From the NCBI GenBank assembly GCA_030530185.1, contig JAUMVL010000012.1, forward strand, positions 1 through 16,269: a stretch of DNA of 16,269 bases. The letters run 5' to 3'. Made by a program: the position numbers and the translations under genes. The notes below the pieces were generated by a model. The model did not search any database, was not told the DNA's origin, and saw only the letters and a program-made list of their open reading frames with translations. The first letter of the stretch is position 1, and each line of letters begins with the position of its first letter. This DNA comes from Clostridia bacterium (GTDB lineage Bacteria; Bacillota; Clostridia; Christensenellales; CAG-138). Below, piece after piece: positions 6,934-13,955 of this stretch.

Positions 6934-7941
6934 ATGGGCTCTATTACGCTCAAAGATGTTGCCAAGGTCGCCGGCGTCTCGTACGCCACCGTGTCCCGTG
7001 CGTTGTCCGGAAGTCCGGAGATCGGCGAAGATACCCGGGCCCGTATTCTCAAGCTTTGTGAAGAAATGGGCTATACGCCCAACGCTGTTGCGCGTTCGAT
7101 GGTGATGCGGCGGACGAACATTATCGGTCTGATCGTTGCCTCCATCGACAACCCGTTTATGAGCGAGCTGACCACCCATCTCGAGATCTACTCGCGCCGC
7201 TGCGGCTACAACCTGATGGTCTGCAATTCATCGTACGATCCGGAGCTTGAAAAGGAGGTCTTTTCGGTTCTGCTCGGGCGGCAGGTGGACGGCATCATCA
7301 TAATCCCGGTCGGCAACGAATCCTACGACAGCCTAAAGGTGCTGACGGCGCAGGTTCCGACCGTGTTCATCAGCGAAAACATGCAGGATCTGCCGGAAAA
7401 CTACATTGCAGTCGACAACCGACAGGGCACCGAAGCCGCGACCGAATATCTCTATTCCCTCGGCCATCGCAAGATTCTCTACTTTGGCTGCCGCGCGCAC
7501 AGCGTAACGCATCAGCTGCGTCTGGAAGGATATCTGACCGCCTGCAAAAAGCTCGGCCTCGTCCCGGCCGTTGTGCACAGCACGATGGAACGCAGCTCGC
7601 AGGACGCCGGTTACTTGCTTGCCAACACGTATTTTGACGGCGGGCAGCATGACCACACCGCGATGCTGTGCGCATCCGACGCGCTTGCGATCGGCGCCAT
7701 GCAGTCCGCAATCGAGCACGGCCTGTCGATTCCGCATGATCTGTCGGTCGTCGGCTTCGATAACATTTCCTATGCCGCGCTGCCGCAGATCAATCTGACC
7801 ACGATCGACCAGCCGAAGCAGCGCATGGCAACGGCGGCCGTCGACATGCTGATTGATCGCATCAAGCATCCCGAGCAGGATCATTCCCGTTTGATCGTCC
7901 CGACGACGCTCATTGAACGCGGCTCCTGCCGGAAACTATAA
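6934..7941 (+). CDS. LacI/GalR-family transcriptional regulator
   Basis: 335 residues, standard length. The N-terminal ITLKDVAKVAGVSYATVSRA (4-23) is the LacI helix-turn-helix, followed by the hinge helix region (PNAVARSMVMRRT) and a periplasmic-binding-like effector domain from about 62 on (IGLIVASIDNPF, VDGIIIIPVG, DNRQGTEAATEYL, SVVGFDNI, LTTIDQP). The start is set by GGAGG at 6923-6927. In this family a small molecule, often the pathway substrate or a phosphorylated intermediate, releases or enhances DNA binding. Two matching operators in the upstream divergent region point to control of both transcripts. The sequence is not diagnostic of CcpA, and the local operators favour a pathway-specific role. 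Effector unknown. Confidence 0.93.
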   Translation: MGSITLKDVAKVAGVSYATVSRALSGSPEIGEDTRARILKLCEEMGYTPNAVARSMVMRRTNIIGLIVASIDNPFMSELTTHLEIYSRRCGYNLMVCNSSYDPELEKEVFSVLLGRQVDGIIIIPVGNESYDSLKVLTAQVPTVFISENMQDLPENYIAVDNRQGTEAATEYLYSLGHRKILYFGCRAHSVTHQLRLEGYLTACKKLGLVPAVVHSTMERSSQDAGYLLANTYFDGGQHDHTAMLCASDALAIGAMQSAIEHGLSIPHDLSVVGFDNISYAALPQINLTTIDQPKQRMATAAVDMLIDRIKHPEQDHSRLIVPTTLIERGSCRKL

Positions 7942-7964
7942 GAAGGGAAACAGCAACAACCGAT

Positions 7965-8675
7965 ATGTATTGCTACGAACTGCACCTGCACACCAAAGAA
8001 ACCAGTCATTGCGGCCATGTACCCGCGGCGGAACAGGTTCGCGTATATCACGAGCTTGGCTATACCGGCCTGTGTGTAACGGACCATCTGCACGACGGCT
8101 ACTACGATCCGTCGCTCGACGCCGCCGGCTGGCGGGATGCGATGGAACAGCACCTTTCGGGCTACCGTGCGGCAAAGGCCGCCGGCGAAGCGCTCGGCAT
8201 GGATATCCTTCTCGGCGCCGAACTGCGATTTCCGGAGAACGACAGCGATTACCTCATCTACGGAATTGACGAAAACTGGCTGTTCGACAATCCGCACATG
8301 TGCCATCTGAACCATAAGGAGTTCTATGAGCGGTACAAGGACGAGGTGCTGATCATCCACGCGCATCCGTTCCGAAACTGCGACGAGGTGTTTTGGGACA
8401 GTGTCCACGGGCTGGAGATTGCCAACGCCAATCCACGGCACGACAGCCGCAACGAACTGGCGCTCGCGCTGTACAAGGCGCATCCGTACCTCTACCCCAC
8501 CGCCGGCTCGGACGCGCATCGGGACGGGGATCAGGGGCGTTCGGCACTGTTGTGCGAGCACCGCATCCGCAATTCCTTCGAACTGAAGCAGGTCATCACA
8601 TCGAGGCAGTATACGCTTCGGTGCCCGACATATGAAAACATCATTTTGGAAAGTGAGGCAGTAACACATGTTTGA
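7965..8675 (+). CDS. PHP-domain metal-dependent phosphoesterase
   Basis: 236 residues. The PHP metal-site motifs appear in order: HLHT with His7/His9, VTDH with Asp40/His41, GAELRF with Glu86, IHAHPFR with His132/His134 and GSDAH with Asp183/His185. PHP enzymes hydrolyse phosphate monoesters or nucleotides with two or three metals; histidinol-phosphatase and tRNA/RNA nucleoside phosphatase relatives exist. No histidine biosynthesis gene is near, so the operon suggests a sugar- or cyclitol-phosphate substrate (inference). It lies 23 bp after the regulator. No other in-frame start lies upstream within the gap, although the AAGGG site is unusually far (about 17 bp) from the ATG, so translation may be weak. 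It overlaps the kinase gene by 8 bp. Confidence 0.85.
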   Translation: MYCYELHLHTKETSHCGHVPAAEQVRVYHELGYTGLCVTDHLHDGYYDPSLDAAGWRDAMEQHLSGYRAAKAAGEALGMDILLGAELRFPENDSDYLIYGIDENWLFDNPHMCHLNHKEFYERYKDEVLIIHAHPFRNCDEVFWDSVHGLEIANANPRHDSRNELALALYKAHPYLYPTAGSDAHRDGDQGRSALLCEHRIRNSFELKQVITSRQYTLRCPTYENIILESEAVTHV

Positions 8676-9546
8676 CACCATGATCATCGGTCAGATCTCG
8701 CTCGACCATAACATCGACTACGACGGACGCGAAGAATACATCTCCGGCGGCGCAGTCACGTTCTCCGGCTATGCGGCGGCAGCCATCGGCCACAGCGTTG
8801 CGGTCGTCCCGAAGGGCAATTCCAAAAAGCTCGATCCCGCCGTTACGTTTGCGGACAGCAAGGTCGAGAAAATCTTTGCCGTGGAATCGAAAACCTGCAC
8901 CGAAATGCAGAACACCTATTTCACCGCCGATCGTGAGCGTCGTGAGTGCCTGAACACCGGCATGATCGAGCCCTACCGCCCCGAGGATCTGCCCGATGCC
9001 GAGGCAAAGATTTACCATCTCGGCGGACTCGTGTACGGCGACATCCCCGGCGACGTGATCGAAGCCTGCGCCAAACGCGGCGACGTTGGCGTGGACGTAC
9101 AGGCGCTGCTGCGCTGCCGCAATGAGGACGGCTCGCTCGAGCTTCGCGATTGGCCGGATAAGATGAAATATCTGCCGATGATCCGCTATCTGAAAACCGA
9201 TGCGGCCGAAGCAGAGGTGCTGACCGGCACGACCGACCGCGAAAAGGCCGCCTTTATGCTCTGTGAATGGGGCGCCAAGGAAGTTCTGATTACCCACAAC
9301 ACCGAAGCGATCGTCTGCGACGGAAAGCAGATCTATCGTTCCCCGCTGCGTCCGCGCGGCCTTGCGGGACGGACCGGCCGCGGCGACACAACGTTCGCGG
9401 GCTACCTCACCGAGCGCCTCACGCACGACATCCCCGAAGCGCTCGAATTTGCCGCAGCGCTCGTCTCCCTGAAGATGGAAACTCCGGGCCCGTTCAAGGG
9501 AACGCGGCAGGATGTGTACGATTTCATCGAGAAGTATTATCGGTAA
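8668..9546 (+). CDS. PfkB/ribokinase-family carbohydrate kinase, resembling myo-inositol kinases
   Basis: 292 residues. The N-terminal GQISLDHN and GGAVTFSGYAAAAIG form the substrate-binding part of the PfkB fold. GRTGRGDTTFAGYL at about 232-245 is the C-terminal PfkB signature with its catalytic Asp, although the usual GAGD reads GRGD. VGVDVQALLR near the middle recalls the myo-inositol-kinase-like branch of PfkB proteins, from memory. Expected reaction: ATP-dependent phosphorylation of a sugar or cyclitol. The ATG sits inside the end of the PHP gene (8-bp overlap; GTGAGG before it), so the two are co-translated. With iolG on the divergent transcript an inositol-type substrate is plausible but unproved. 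Confidence 0.85.
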   Translation: MFDTMIIGQISLDHNIDYDGREEYISGGAVTFSGYAAAAIGHSVAVVPKGNSKKLDPAVTFADSKVEKIFAVESKTCTEMQNTYFTADRERRECLNTGMIEPYRPEDLPDAEAKIYHLGGLVYGDIPGDVIEACAKRGDVGVDVQALLRCRNEDGSLELRDWPDKMKYLPMIRYLKTDAAEAEVLTGTTDREKAAFMLCEWGAKEVLITHNTEAIVCDGKQIYRSPLRPRGLAGRTGRGDTTFAGYLTERLTHDIPEALEFAAALVSLKMETPGPFKGTRQDVYDFIEKYYR

Positions 9547-9562
9547 GCAATCCGATACGCAA

Positions 9563-9588
9563 AAGGCACTCCTTTTCGGGAGTGCCTT
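9563..9588. terminator. Bidirectional hairpin terminator between kinase gene and prfB
   Basis: AAGGCACTCC pairs with GGAGTGCCTT around a 6-base loop (10-bp perfect stem). On the + strand it is followed by GTTTGTTGTCTTTC and begins 17 bp after the kinase stop. On the - strand it is followed by TTTT and lies 17 bp after the prfB stop. It therefore closes both convergent transcripts. Confidence 0.85.
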
Positions 9589-9604
9589 GTTTGTTGTCTT
9601 TCGA

Positions 9605-10705
9605 TTAGGACTGCGTTAAGTATGCGGAAATGAAGTTGTCGAGGTTGCCGTCCATAACGGACTGGATGTTGCCATTCTCTTCGCCCGTGCGGTGGTCCTT
9701 GACGAGCGTGTAGGGCTGAAACACGTAGGAACGGATCTGGCTGCCCCATTCAATCTTCTTCATTTCGCCCTTGATGGACGCCATCTGCTCTTCGCGCTCG
9801 CGCTCCTGCAATTCGAGCAGCTTGCCGCGCAGCATGCGCATCGCCATTTCCTTGTTTTGCAGCTGGCTGCGCTCGTTCTGGCACTGCACGACGATGCCCG
9901 TCGCAAGGTGCGTAATGCGGATGGCCGAACTGACCTTATTGACGTTCTGACCGCCTGCGCCGCCGCTGCGGTAGGTATCGACGCGGATATCATCCGGCTC
10001 GATCTTGATATCGCCGGTGTCGTCGTCGAAGATCGGCGTGACGTCGAGCGACGAAAACGACGTGTGCCGCCGCGCCGACGCATCGAACGGCGAAATCCGA
10101 ACAAGCCGATGCACGCCCTTCTCCGCCTTCAGGTAGCCGTAGGCGTTCTCGCCCTCGACCTCGAACGTGACGGACTTGATTCCCGCATCGTCGCCGTCCA
10201 AAAGGTCGAGTTCGGTGACCTTCCAGCCCTTGCGCTCGCAATAGCGCGTGTACATGCGGTACAGCATTTCGGTCCAGTCCTGCGCCTCCGTTCCGCCTGC
10301 GCCCGCATGGAGCGACAGCACGGCGTTGGAATTGTCGTACGGGCCCTTGAGCAGCATTTCGAGCCGCAGCGCACCGACCTTGTCCTCGAACTCCTTGAGT
10401 TCGGTTTTCAATTCGTCGAGCAGGCTCTCGTCGTCCTCCTCCTCGGCCATTTCGATCAGCGTCGCGATATCCTCGCTCTGCGCTTCGAGCTTGTTCAGCC
10501 GGTCGAGCTTGCTCTTGATCGACTTGACCCGCGCGCTCACCTTGTTTGCATTGTCTACATCATTCCAGAAATCGACTGCGCTCATCTGTTCCTCGAGCGC
10601 TGCGCACTCCTTCTGCAATTCCTCGATGTTCATCTGTTTATGAGCAAGCTTCAGCGTCTCGTTGAGATTGCCGAGCTGCATCTTATATTCATCCAAAACG
10701 ACCAT
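9605..10705 (-). CDS. prfB: Peptide chain release factor 2 (RF2)
   Basis: 366 residues, matching the usual length of RF2. Residues 205-207 are SPF, the stop-codon-recognising tripeptide of RF2, and SGGAGGQNVNK carries the GGQ (251-253) that enters the peptidyl-transferase centre. GAGGTEAQDW and the N-terminal coiled-coil helices are also typical. It terminates translation at UGA and UAA. The frame is continuous from the ATG: the conserved in-frame UGA with programmed +1 shift seen near codon 25 of many prfB genes is absent, and that region reads LAHKQMNIEEL. AGGAG sits 8 bp before the ATG. No secA or other usual partner is beside it. Confidence 0.96.
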   Translation of the reverse strand: MVVLDEYKMQLGNLNETLKLAHKQMNIEELQKECAALEEQMSAVDFWNDVDNANKVSARVKSIKSKLDRLNKLEAQSEDIATLIEMAEEEDDESLLDELKTELKEFEDKVGALRLEMLLKGPYDNSNAVLSLHAGAGGTEAQDWTEMLYRMYTRYCERKGWKVTELDLLDGDDAGIKSVTFEVEGENAYGYLKAEKGVHRLVRISPFDASARRHTSFSSLDVTPIFDDDTGDIKIEPDDIRVDTYRSGGAGGQNVNKVSSAIRITHLATGIVVQCQNERSQLQNKEMAMRMLRGKLLELQEREREEQMASIKGEMKKIEWGSQIRSYVFQPYTLVKDHRTGEENGNIQSVMDGNLDNFISAYLTQS

Positions 10706-10767
10706 ATTCTCTTCTCCTATCTGCTGTTTGTTCGGTCTGGTGCTTGTATGATCCGGCGCTGCATGGC

Positions 10768-10788
10768 AAAAAACGCCCCGTCAGGCGT
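10768..10788 (-). terminator. Terminator-like hairpin in the prfB leader
   Basis: On the - strand, ACGCC pairs with GGCGT around a 6-base loop (one more G-U pair possible) and is followed at once by six T. It lies between the predicted prfB promoter (10854-10883) and the prfB start (10705), and no other gene upstream on that strand needs terminating. It may be an attenuator, or the end of a short leader RNA. The stem is short, so its strength is uncertain. Confidence 0.5.
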
Positions 10789-10795
10789 GTCTTGT

Positions 10796-10825
10796 CTATT
10801 GCCGATTCCACCCGAAGTGCAGCAT
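10796..10825 (-). CDS. Possible leader peptide upstream of prfB
   Basis: A nine-codon frame, MLHFGWNRQ followed by TAG. It is preceded by a purine-rich GAGGGGAAGGAA that could bind ribosomes, and it ends 8 bp before the terminator-like hairpin. The arrangement is like that of transcription attenuators. Frames this short arise by chance, there is no run of one regulatory codon, and its stop is UAG, which RF2 does not read. I therefore hold it only as a possibility. Confidence 0.25.
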   Translation of the reverse strand: MLHFGWNRQ

Positions 10826-10853
10826 TTCCTTCCCCTCACAAAAGAATCGTGTC

Positions 10854-10883
10854 ATTATACCATAGCTGTCCCGCTTCGCGCAA
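10854..10883 (-). promoter_or_regulatory. Extended -10 promoter for prfB
   Basis: On the - strand, TATGGTATAAT gives a consensus TATAAT (10859-10854) with an extended TG element. The -35 (TTGCGC at 10883-10878, 18-bp spacer) is weak. Predicted start near 10847, giving a leader of about 140 bases before prfB. Confidence 0.65.
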
Positions 10884-10925
10884 GGGCGGAACCCGTTTTT
10901 CTTTGCCGAATCTTTTCCGTTTCCG

Positions 10926-10954
10926 TTGCATTCGGGCGTATTCGATGCTATACT
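10926..10954 (+). promoter_or_regulatory. Promoter of the DUF3842 gene
   Basis: TTGCAT at 10926-10931, a 17-bp spacer, and TATACT at 10949-10954 preceded by the extended element TGC. The start of transcription would be near 10961, about 24 bp before the ATG. Confidence 0.75.
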
Positions 10955-10984
10955 CATTCTATCATACAGAAGGATGGAAAAGAT

Positions 10985-11389
10985 ATGAACATTCTGGTCA
11001 TCGACGGACAGGGCGGACGGATCGGCCGCGAAGTGATTGAGCGAATCAAGGCGGAGCAGCTTCCCTGTACCGTAACTGCGATCGGAACGAACAGCGCGGC
11101 GACTGCCGCGATGCTCAAGGGCGGCGCGGATCAGGCCGCAACCGGGGAAAATGCCGTGCGCGTCAATGCCAAAAAGGCGGACGTCATCATCGGGCCGATC
11201 GCGATCGTGATTGCGGACGCGCTGCTCGGCGAAATCACGCCGGGCATGGCCGTCGCGGTCGGACAGAGTGACGCGCAAAAGCTGCTGATCCCCGCGGGGC
11301 ATTGCAGCAACACGGTCATCGGCGCAAAGGATTTGCCGATCAAGTCGCTGCTCTGCGGCGTGATCGACGAGCTGAAAGCGCTGCTGTAA
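10985..11389 (+). CDS. DUF3842 family protein
   Basis: 134 residues. The start MNILVIDGQGGRIGREV is a Rossmann-like beta strand and Gly-rich loop, and TNSAATAAMLKGGADQAATGENAV is characteristic of DUF3842, a small family found mainly in Clostridia. No function is established that I know of; the Gly-rich loop suggests nucleotide binding, which is inference. The open frame extends far upstream, but the ATG at 10985 is favoured by AAGGATGG just before it, the promoter at 10926-10954, and similarity beginning there. It is a single-gene unit ending before a terminator. Confidence 0.85.
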   Translation: MNILVIDGQGGRIGREVIERIKAEQLPCTVTAIGTNSAATAAMLKGGADQAATGENAVRVNAKKADVIIGPIAIVIADALLGEITPGMAVAVGQSDAQKLLIPAGHCSNTVIGAKDLPIKSLLCGVIDELKALL

Positions 11390-11550
11390 CGGCGTTTTTC
11401 GATCCATTCGACCTTTCGGGCGGAACCGTTGCGACGGGACGCGCCACAGAAGCGCAGCCCGTGCGACGCTGCCTTCCCGCAGGCAACGAATTGTATTAGG
11501 TGAGAAAGCGGTTGGTGCGGGTGTCCCGATTCGGACTGTAACGATATTCA

Positions 11551-11578
11551 AAAAAACGCTCCCATGCGGAGCGTTTTT
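11551..11578. terminator. Bidirectional terminator between DUF3842 and HPt genes
   Basis: ACGCTCC pairs with GGAGCGT around CATGC, with A-runs and T-runs extending the stem on both sides (AAAAAACGCTCC and GGAGCGTTTTT). It works for either strand and ends both the DUF3842 transcript and the leftward HPt operon, 29 bp after the HPt stop. The 160 bp between DUF3842 and this hairpin hold nothing else I can support. Confidence 0.85.
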
Positions 11579-11607
11579 CAGTCCATACCGTTCGACACGG
11601 CGTGCAG

Positions 11608-11952
11608 TCAGTCCCGGCAAAGCGCAGCCAGCGCCTGATGCCGCTCGTTGATCGCGGCAAGCAGCGGCGCATAGTCCGTTTCCGTCCGTTGCCGCAGCAG
11701 TTCGGTGATCTCGACGACCGGCGTCAGAATTGCGGTCAGCGACAAATTGGCCAGTACGCCCTTAAGCGCGTGCGCAGCCTCGAATCCCGCATTCAGGTCC
11801 TGTGCCGCAATCGCATCGTTCAAGCGCGCAAAGTTGGCGTCCGAAACGGACAGCTTCACAAGCCGCAGATAAAACGTTTCGTTGTTCATGCAGCGGGCAA
11901 GCCCCTCGTCCACATTCGCGCCGAATGCACGCAAGGCATCCAATGTCAGCAT
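11608..11952 (-). CDS. HPt (histidine phosphotransfer) domain protein
   Basis: 114 residues, essentially one HPt four-helix domain. AAHALKGVLANLSLTAI at about 59-75 contains the phospho-accepting His61 in the HxLKG pattern. HPt proteins carry phosphate between hybrid sensor kinases and response regulators. No histidine kinase or receiver domain is visible in the window, so its partners must be encoded elsewhere. The ATG overlaps the end of the diguanylate cyclase gene by 7 bp (ATGCTGA), with GGAGGATTT upstream inside that gene, so the two are translationally coupled. It is the last gene of the operon. Confidence 0.85.
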   Translation of the reverse strand: MLTLDALRAFGANVDEGLARCMNNETFYLRLVKLSVSDANFARLNDAIAAQDLNAGFEAAHALKGVLANLSLTAILTPVVEITELLRQRTETDYAPLLAAINERHQALAALCRD

Positions 11953-13352
11953 ACTCCCAAATCCTCCTGTTCCTTCTCTTCCGGATGGTTTACCGTGTCA
12001 TCGTAGAACGCAAAGCCGTTGCATCCGCTTCCCTTTACGGTATACAGCGCGGCATCGGCGTCCTTATAAAGGTCCTTTGTTTTATGATCGCTGTCTAAAA
12101 ATGCAACGCCGATGGTCAAGGTCACAATCGGCAGCCCGTCCGAAGTGTCGGCAAGGCGCTCGGTCACACGCTGAATCTTGTTCTCGATCAGACCGCGCAT
12201 GGATGCGTTCGTATGCAGCATCAGGACGGCAAACTCGTCGCCGCCGATCCGGCAGACATAGTCCTCGGAACGGAAATTAGATTGCAGCGCGGACGAAACC
12301 TTTTGCAGCACCTGATCGCCGACCGCGTGGCCGTAGGTATCATTGAACGTCTTGAATTTATCCACGTCGATCAACAGCATCGTCTGCGCGCGGCGGCCGT
12401 TTTTTTCGCGCACCTTTTCAAAGACGCCGCGGGTGTAGAGACCTGTCAGCTGATCGTGCGACGCCTCATAGGCGAGCCGATCCTGGTGTTTCTTGGTCTG
12501 TGCAAAGACGTCATTGTAGGCTTTTGCCAAGAAGCGCAGTTCGTATGCGCCCCGGAGCGGAACAATCCGTTCGGCGGAGATTGCGTCGACAACCGTTTCG
12601 ATCGGTCGGATGATCATTTGCTGCACGCAAATCACGATTGCCAGAACGACCAGCACGACGAGCACCAGCAGAACGCTCTGCACCGTCAGCACGGCCTGCA
12701 TCTGATCCTCGCTCTCCTTCTGCAGCCGCTCGGTCACATCGGCCAGCAGCTGTTCGCATTGCTGTACGTTCGCACGGATCTCGGCCTTATAAGTTTGATA
12801 CGTCTTGTCGAACACGCTTTCCTGCGCCTTCTGCGCCTGTTCCGTATGCGAAAGCGCCAGATCGGCCTCCGTCAGCCGAACCTTCTGCAAAGCGTCCGGA
12901 AACGTGGTGATATCGTATCCGTTCGCCTCGACTGCGAGCCGCATCGCATAGCGTTCGATCTCGGCAAGCTCATTGGAAAGCCGCAGCGCTTCGTTGAGAT
13001 GCCGTGCAGTTTCGTTGTCCGATACGAGCTGTTCCATATTCTCGATCGCATGATCGCGCCGCTTGGTGACCTCAATCTCCCGAAAGAAATCCTCCACGCA
13101 CGCGCGATCGCCCGTTACGATAAATGTCCGAACGCGATCGGTCAGATAGTCGGAACCTGCCTGCATGTCGCCGGCATTTCGACGCGCCAAAATATACCGC
13201 TCGGTCGCCTCCTCCACATTGTAAAAGCTTCTTTGCGTATAGAGCGTAACGAGCATCAGAGCAACGCTGAGCAGAATCGTGATCGTAATCATGATCGCGT
13301 TCAATCTGTGCAGCCGGATTCCGCCGATTTCCTTTGTTGTCGGATTGTCCAA
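11946..13352 (-). CDS. Membrane-anchored diguanylate cyclase (GGDEF)
   Basis: 468 residues. A membrane helix at about 18-38, an extracytoplasmic helical sensor region of about 180 residues, and a second helix at about 221-245 are followed by a short HAMP-like linker and a GGDEF domain (about 295-452). The active-site motif is intact, GGDEF at 370-374, and the inhibitory I-site RxxD (RSED, 361-364) sits five residues before it, as in feedback-inhibited cyclases. Reaction: 2 GTP to c-di-GMP at the inner face of the membrane. The start is TTG, supported by AAAGGAG about 7 bp upstream and by the charged tail before the first membrane helix; the first internal Met (21) lies inside the helix. Input signal unknown. 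Confidence 0.92.
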   Translation of the reverse strand: MDNPTTKEIGGIRLHRLNAIMITITILLSVALMLVTLYTQRSFYNVEEATERYILARRNAGDMQAGSDYLTDRVRTFIVTGDRACVEDFFREIEVTKRRDHAIENMEQLVSDNETARHLNEALRLSNELAEIERYAMRLAVEANGYDITTFPDALQKVRLTEADLALSHTEQAQKAQESVFDKTYQTYKAEIRANVQQCEQLLADVTERLQKESEDQMQAVLTVQSVLLVLVVLVVLAIVICVQQMIIRPIETVVDAISAERIVPLRGAYELRFLAKAYNDVFAQTKKHQDRLAYEASHDQLTGLYTRGVFEKVREKNGRRAQTMLLIDVDKFKTFNDTYGHAVGDQVLQKVSSALQSNFRSEDYVCRIGGDEFAVLMLHTNASMRGLIENKIQRVTERLADTSDGLPIVTLTIGVAFLDSDHKTKDLYKDADAALYTVKGSGCNGFAFYDDTVNHPEEKEQEDLGVC

Positions 13353-13420
13353 TCCCGTTCTCCTTTCCGAGCAGACGCTTTTACAGCAGAAGTGATTCGC
13401 TTTGGGGAAAATAAAGTGTT

Positions 13421-13906
13421 TTATTCGGTCCAGGTTGGCTGTTCCCCATCCTCCGACATGCTCACGGTGTCGACGGCGTTTTCAATCAGCTTAACCATTT
13501 CCCACACGGAACGGAACTGGATCGTCTTATCCTCCTCCATCCAGGTGATGCGGCCCTGCCAGCTGCTGTTCTGCCGATGCTGTACGCGCACGATAAACGT
13601 GCCGATATCGCCGTGCTTTTGAAGCAATTGATCGTCACTCATAACCTTTGTCCTTTCCTGGCGTTGCATATATGGCTTATTTTGTTCGAAAAAACTCCGC
13701 TCGTTCGTTCCCACATGCGGAAATTGCAGCACATCATACAGCTTTTCCATCAGCAGCGTCATCTGCCCGAGGTCGGAAAATTCCGTTGCCGCAGCGCTGT
13801 AGCTGTGGTAAAGCTCCCCCGACAGTTCACAGCCGTTCCGCCGGTTGATGCATAGGATCACGCCGTTCGGCGCGCCGATGTACCATTGCGAATGGGTCTG
13901 TTCCAA
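13421..13906 (-). CDS. Hypothetical protein, soluble, conserved-looking C-terminal half
   Basis: 161 residues with no signal peptide or membrane helix. I do not recognise a named domain. The C-terminal part has GTFIVRVQHRQNSSWQG, then ITWMEEDKTIQFRS and a helix WEMVKLIENAV, a beta-rich segment followed by a helix that I believe recurs in uncharacterised Clostridia proteins. The N-terminal part is different in character. The start is TTG: AAAGGAG lies 6 bp before it and no ATG is well placed. It sits between the BTAD/degenerate-GGDEF regulator (49-bp gap) and the cyclase (67-bp gap), so a role in the same c-di-GMP pathway is inferred from position only. Confidence 0.8.
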   Translation of the reverse strand: MEQTHSQWYIGAPNGVILCINRRNGCELSGELYHSYSAAATEFSDLGQMTLLMEKLYDVLQFPHVGTNERSFFEQNKPYMQRQERTKVMSDDQLLQKHGDIGTFIVRVQHRQNSSWQGRITWMEEDKTIQFRSVWEMVKLIENAVDTVSMSEDGEQPTWTE

Positions 13907-13955
13907 AGCGATCTCCTTTCCGAAAAGCGGTATCGATCCGCTTCCCCGCGTTTCG

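Noticed and set aside
9692..11389. A 565-codon + strand frame ending at the DUF3842 stop
   Set aside because: Only the last 134 codons are real. The upstream part is antisense to prfB and contains no family similarity; promoter and ribosome site place the start at 10985.
11872..11879. AAACGTTT, the core of the LacI-type operator, inside the HPt gene
   Set aside because: Lacks the outer ACG and CGT arms and lies within coding sequence, so it is most likely chance.
12213..13622. Long + strand frame opposite the diguanylate cyclase
   Set aside because: Antisense shadow of a GC-rich gene with no motifs; the - strand has GGDEF and membrane helices.
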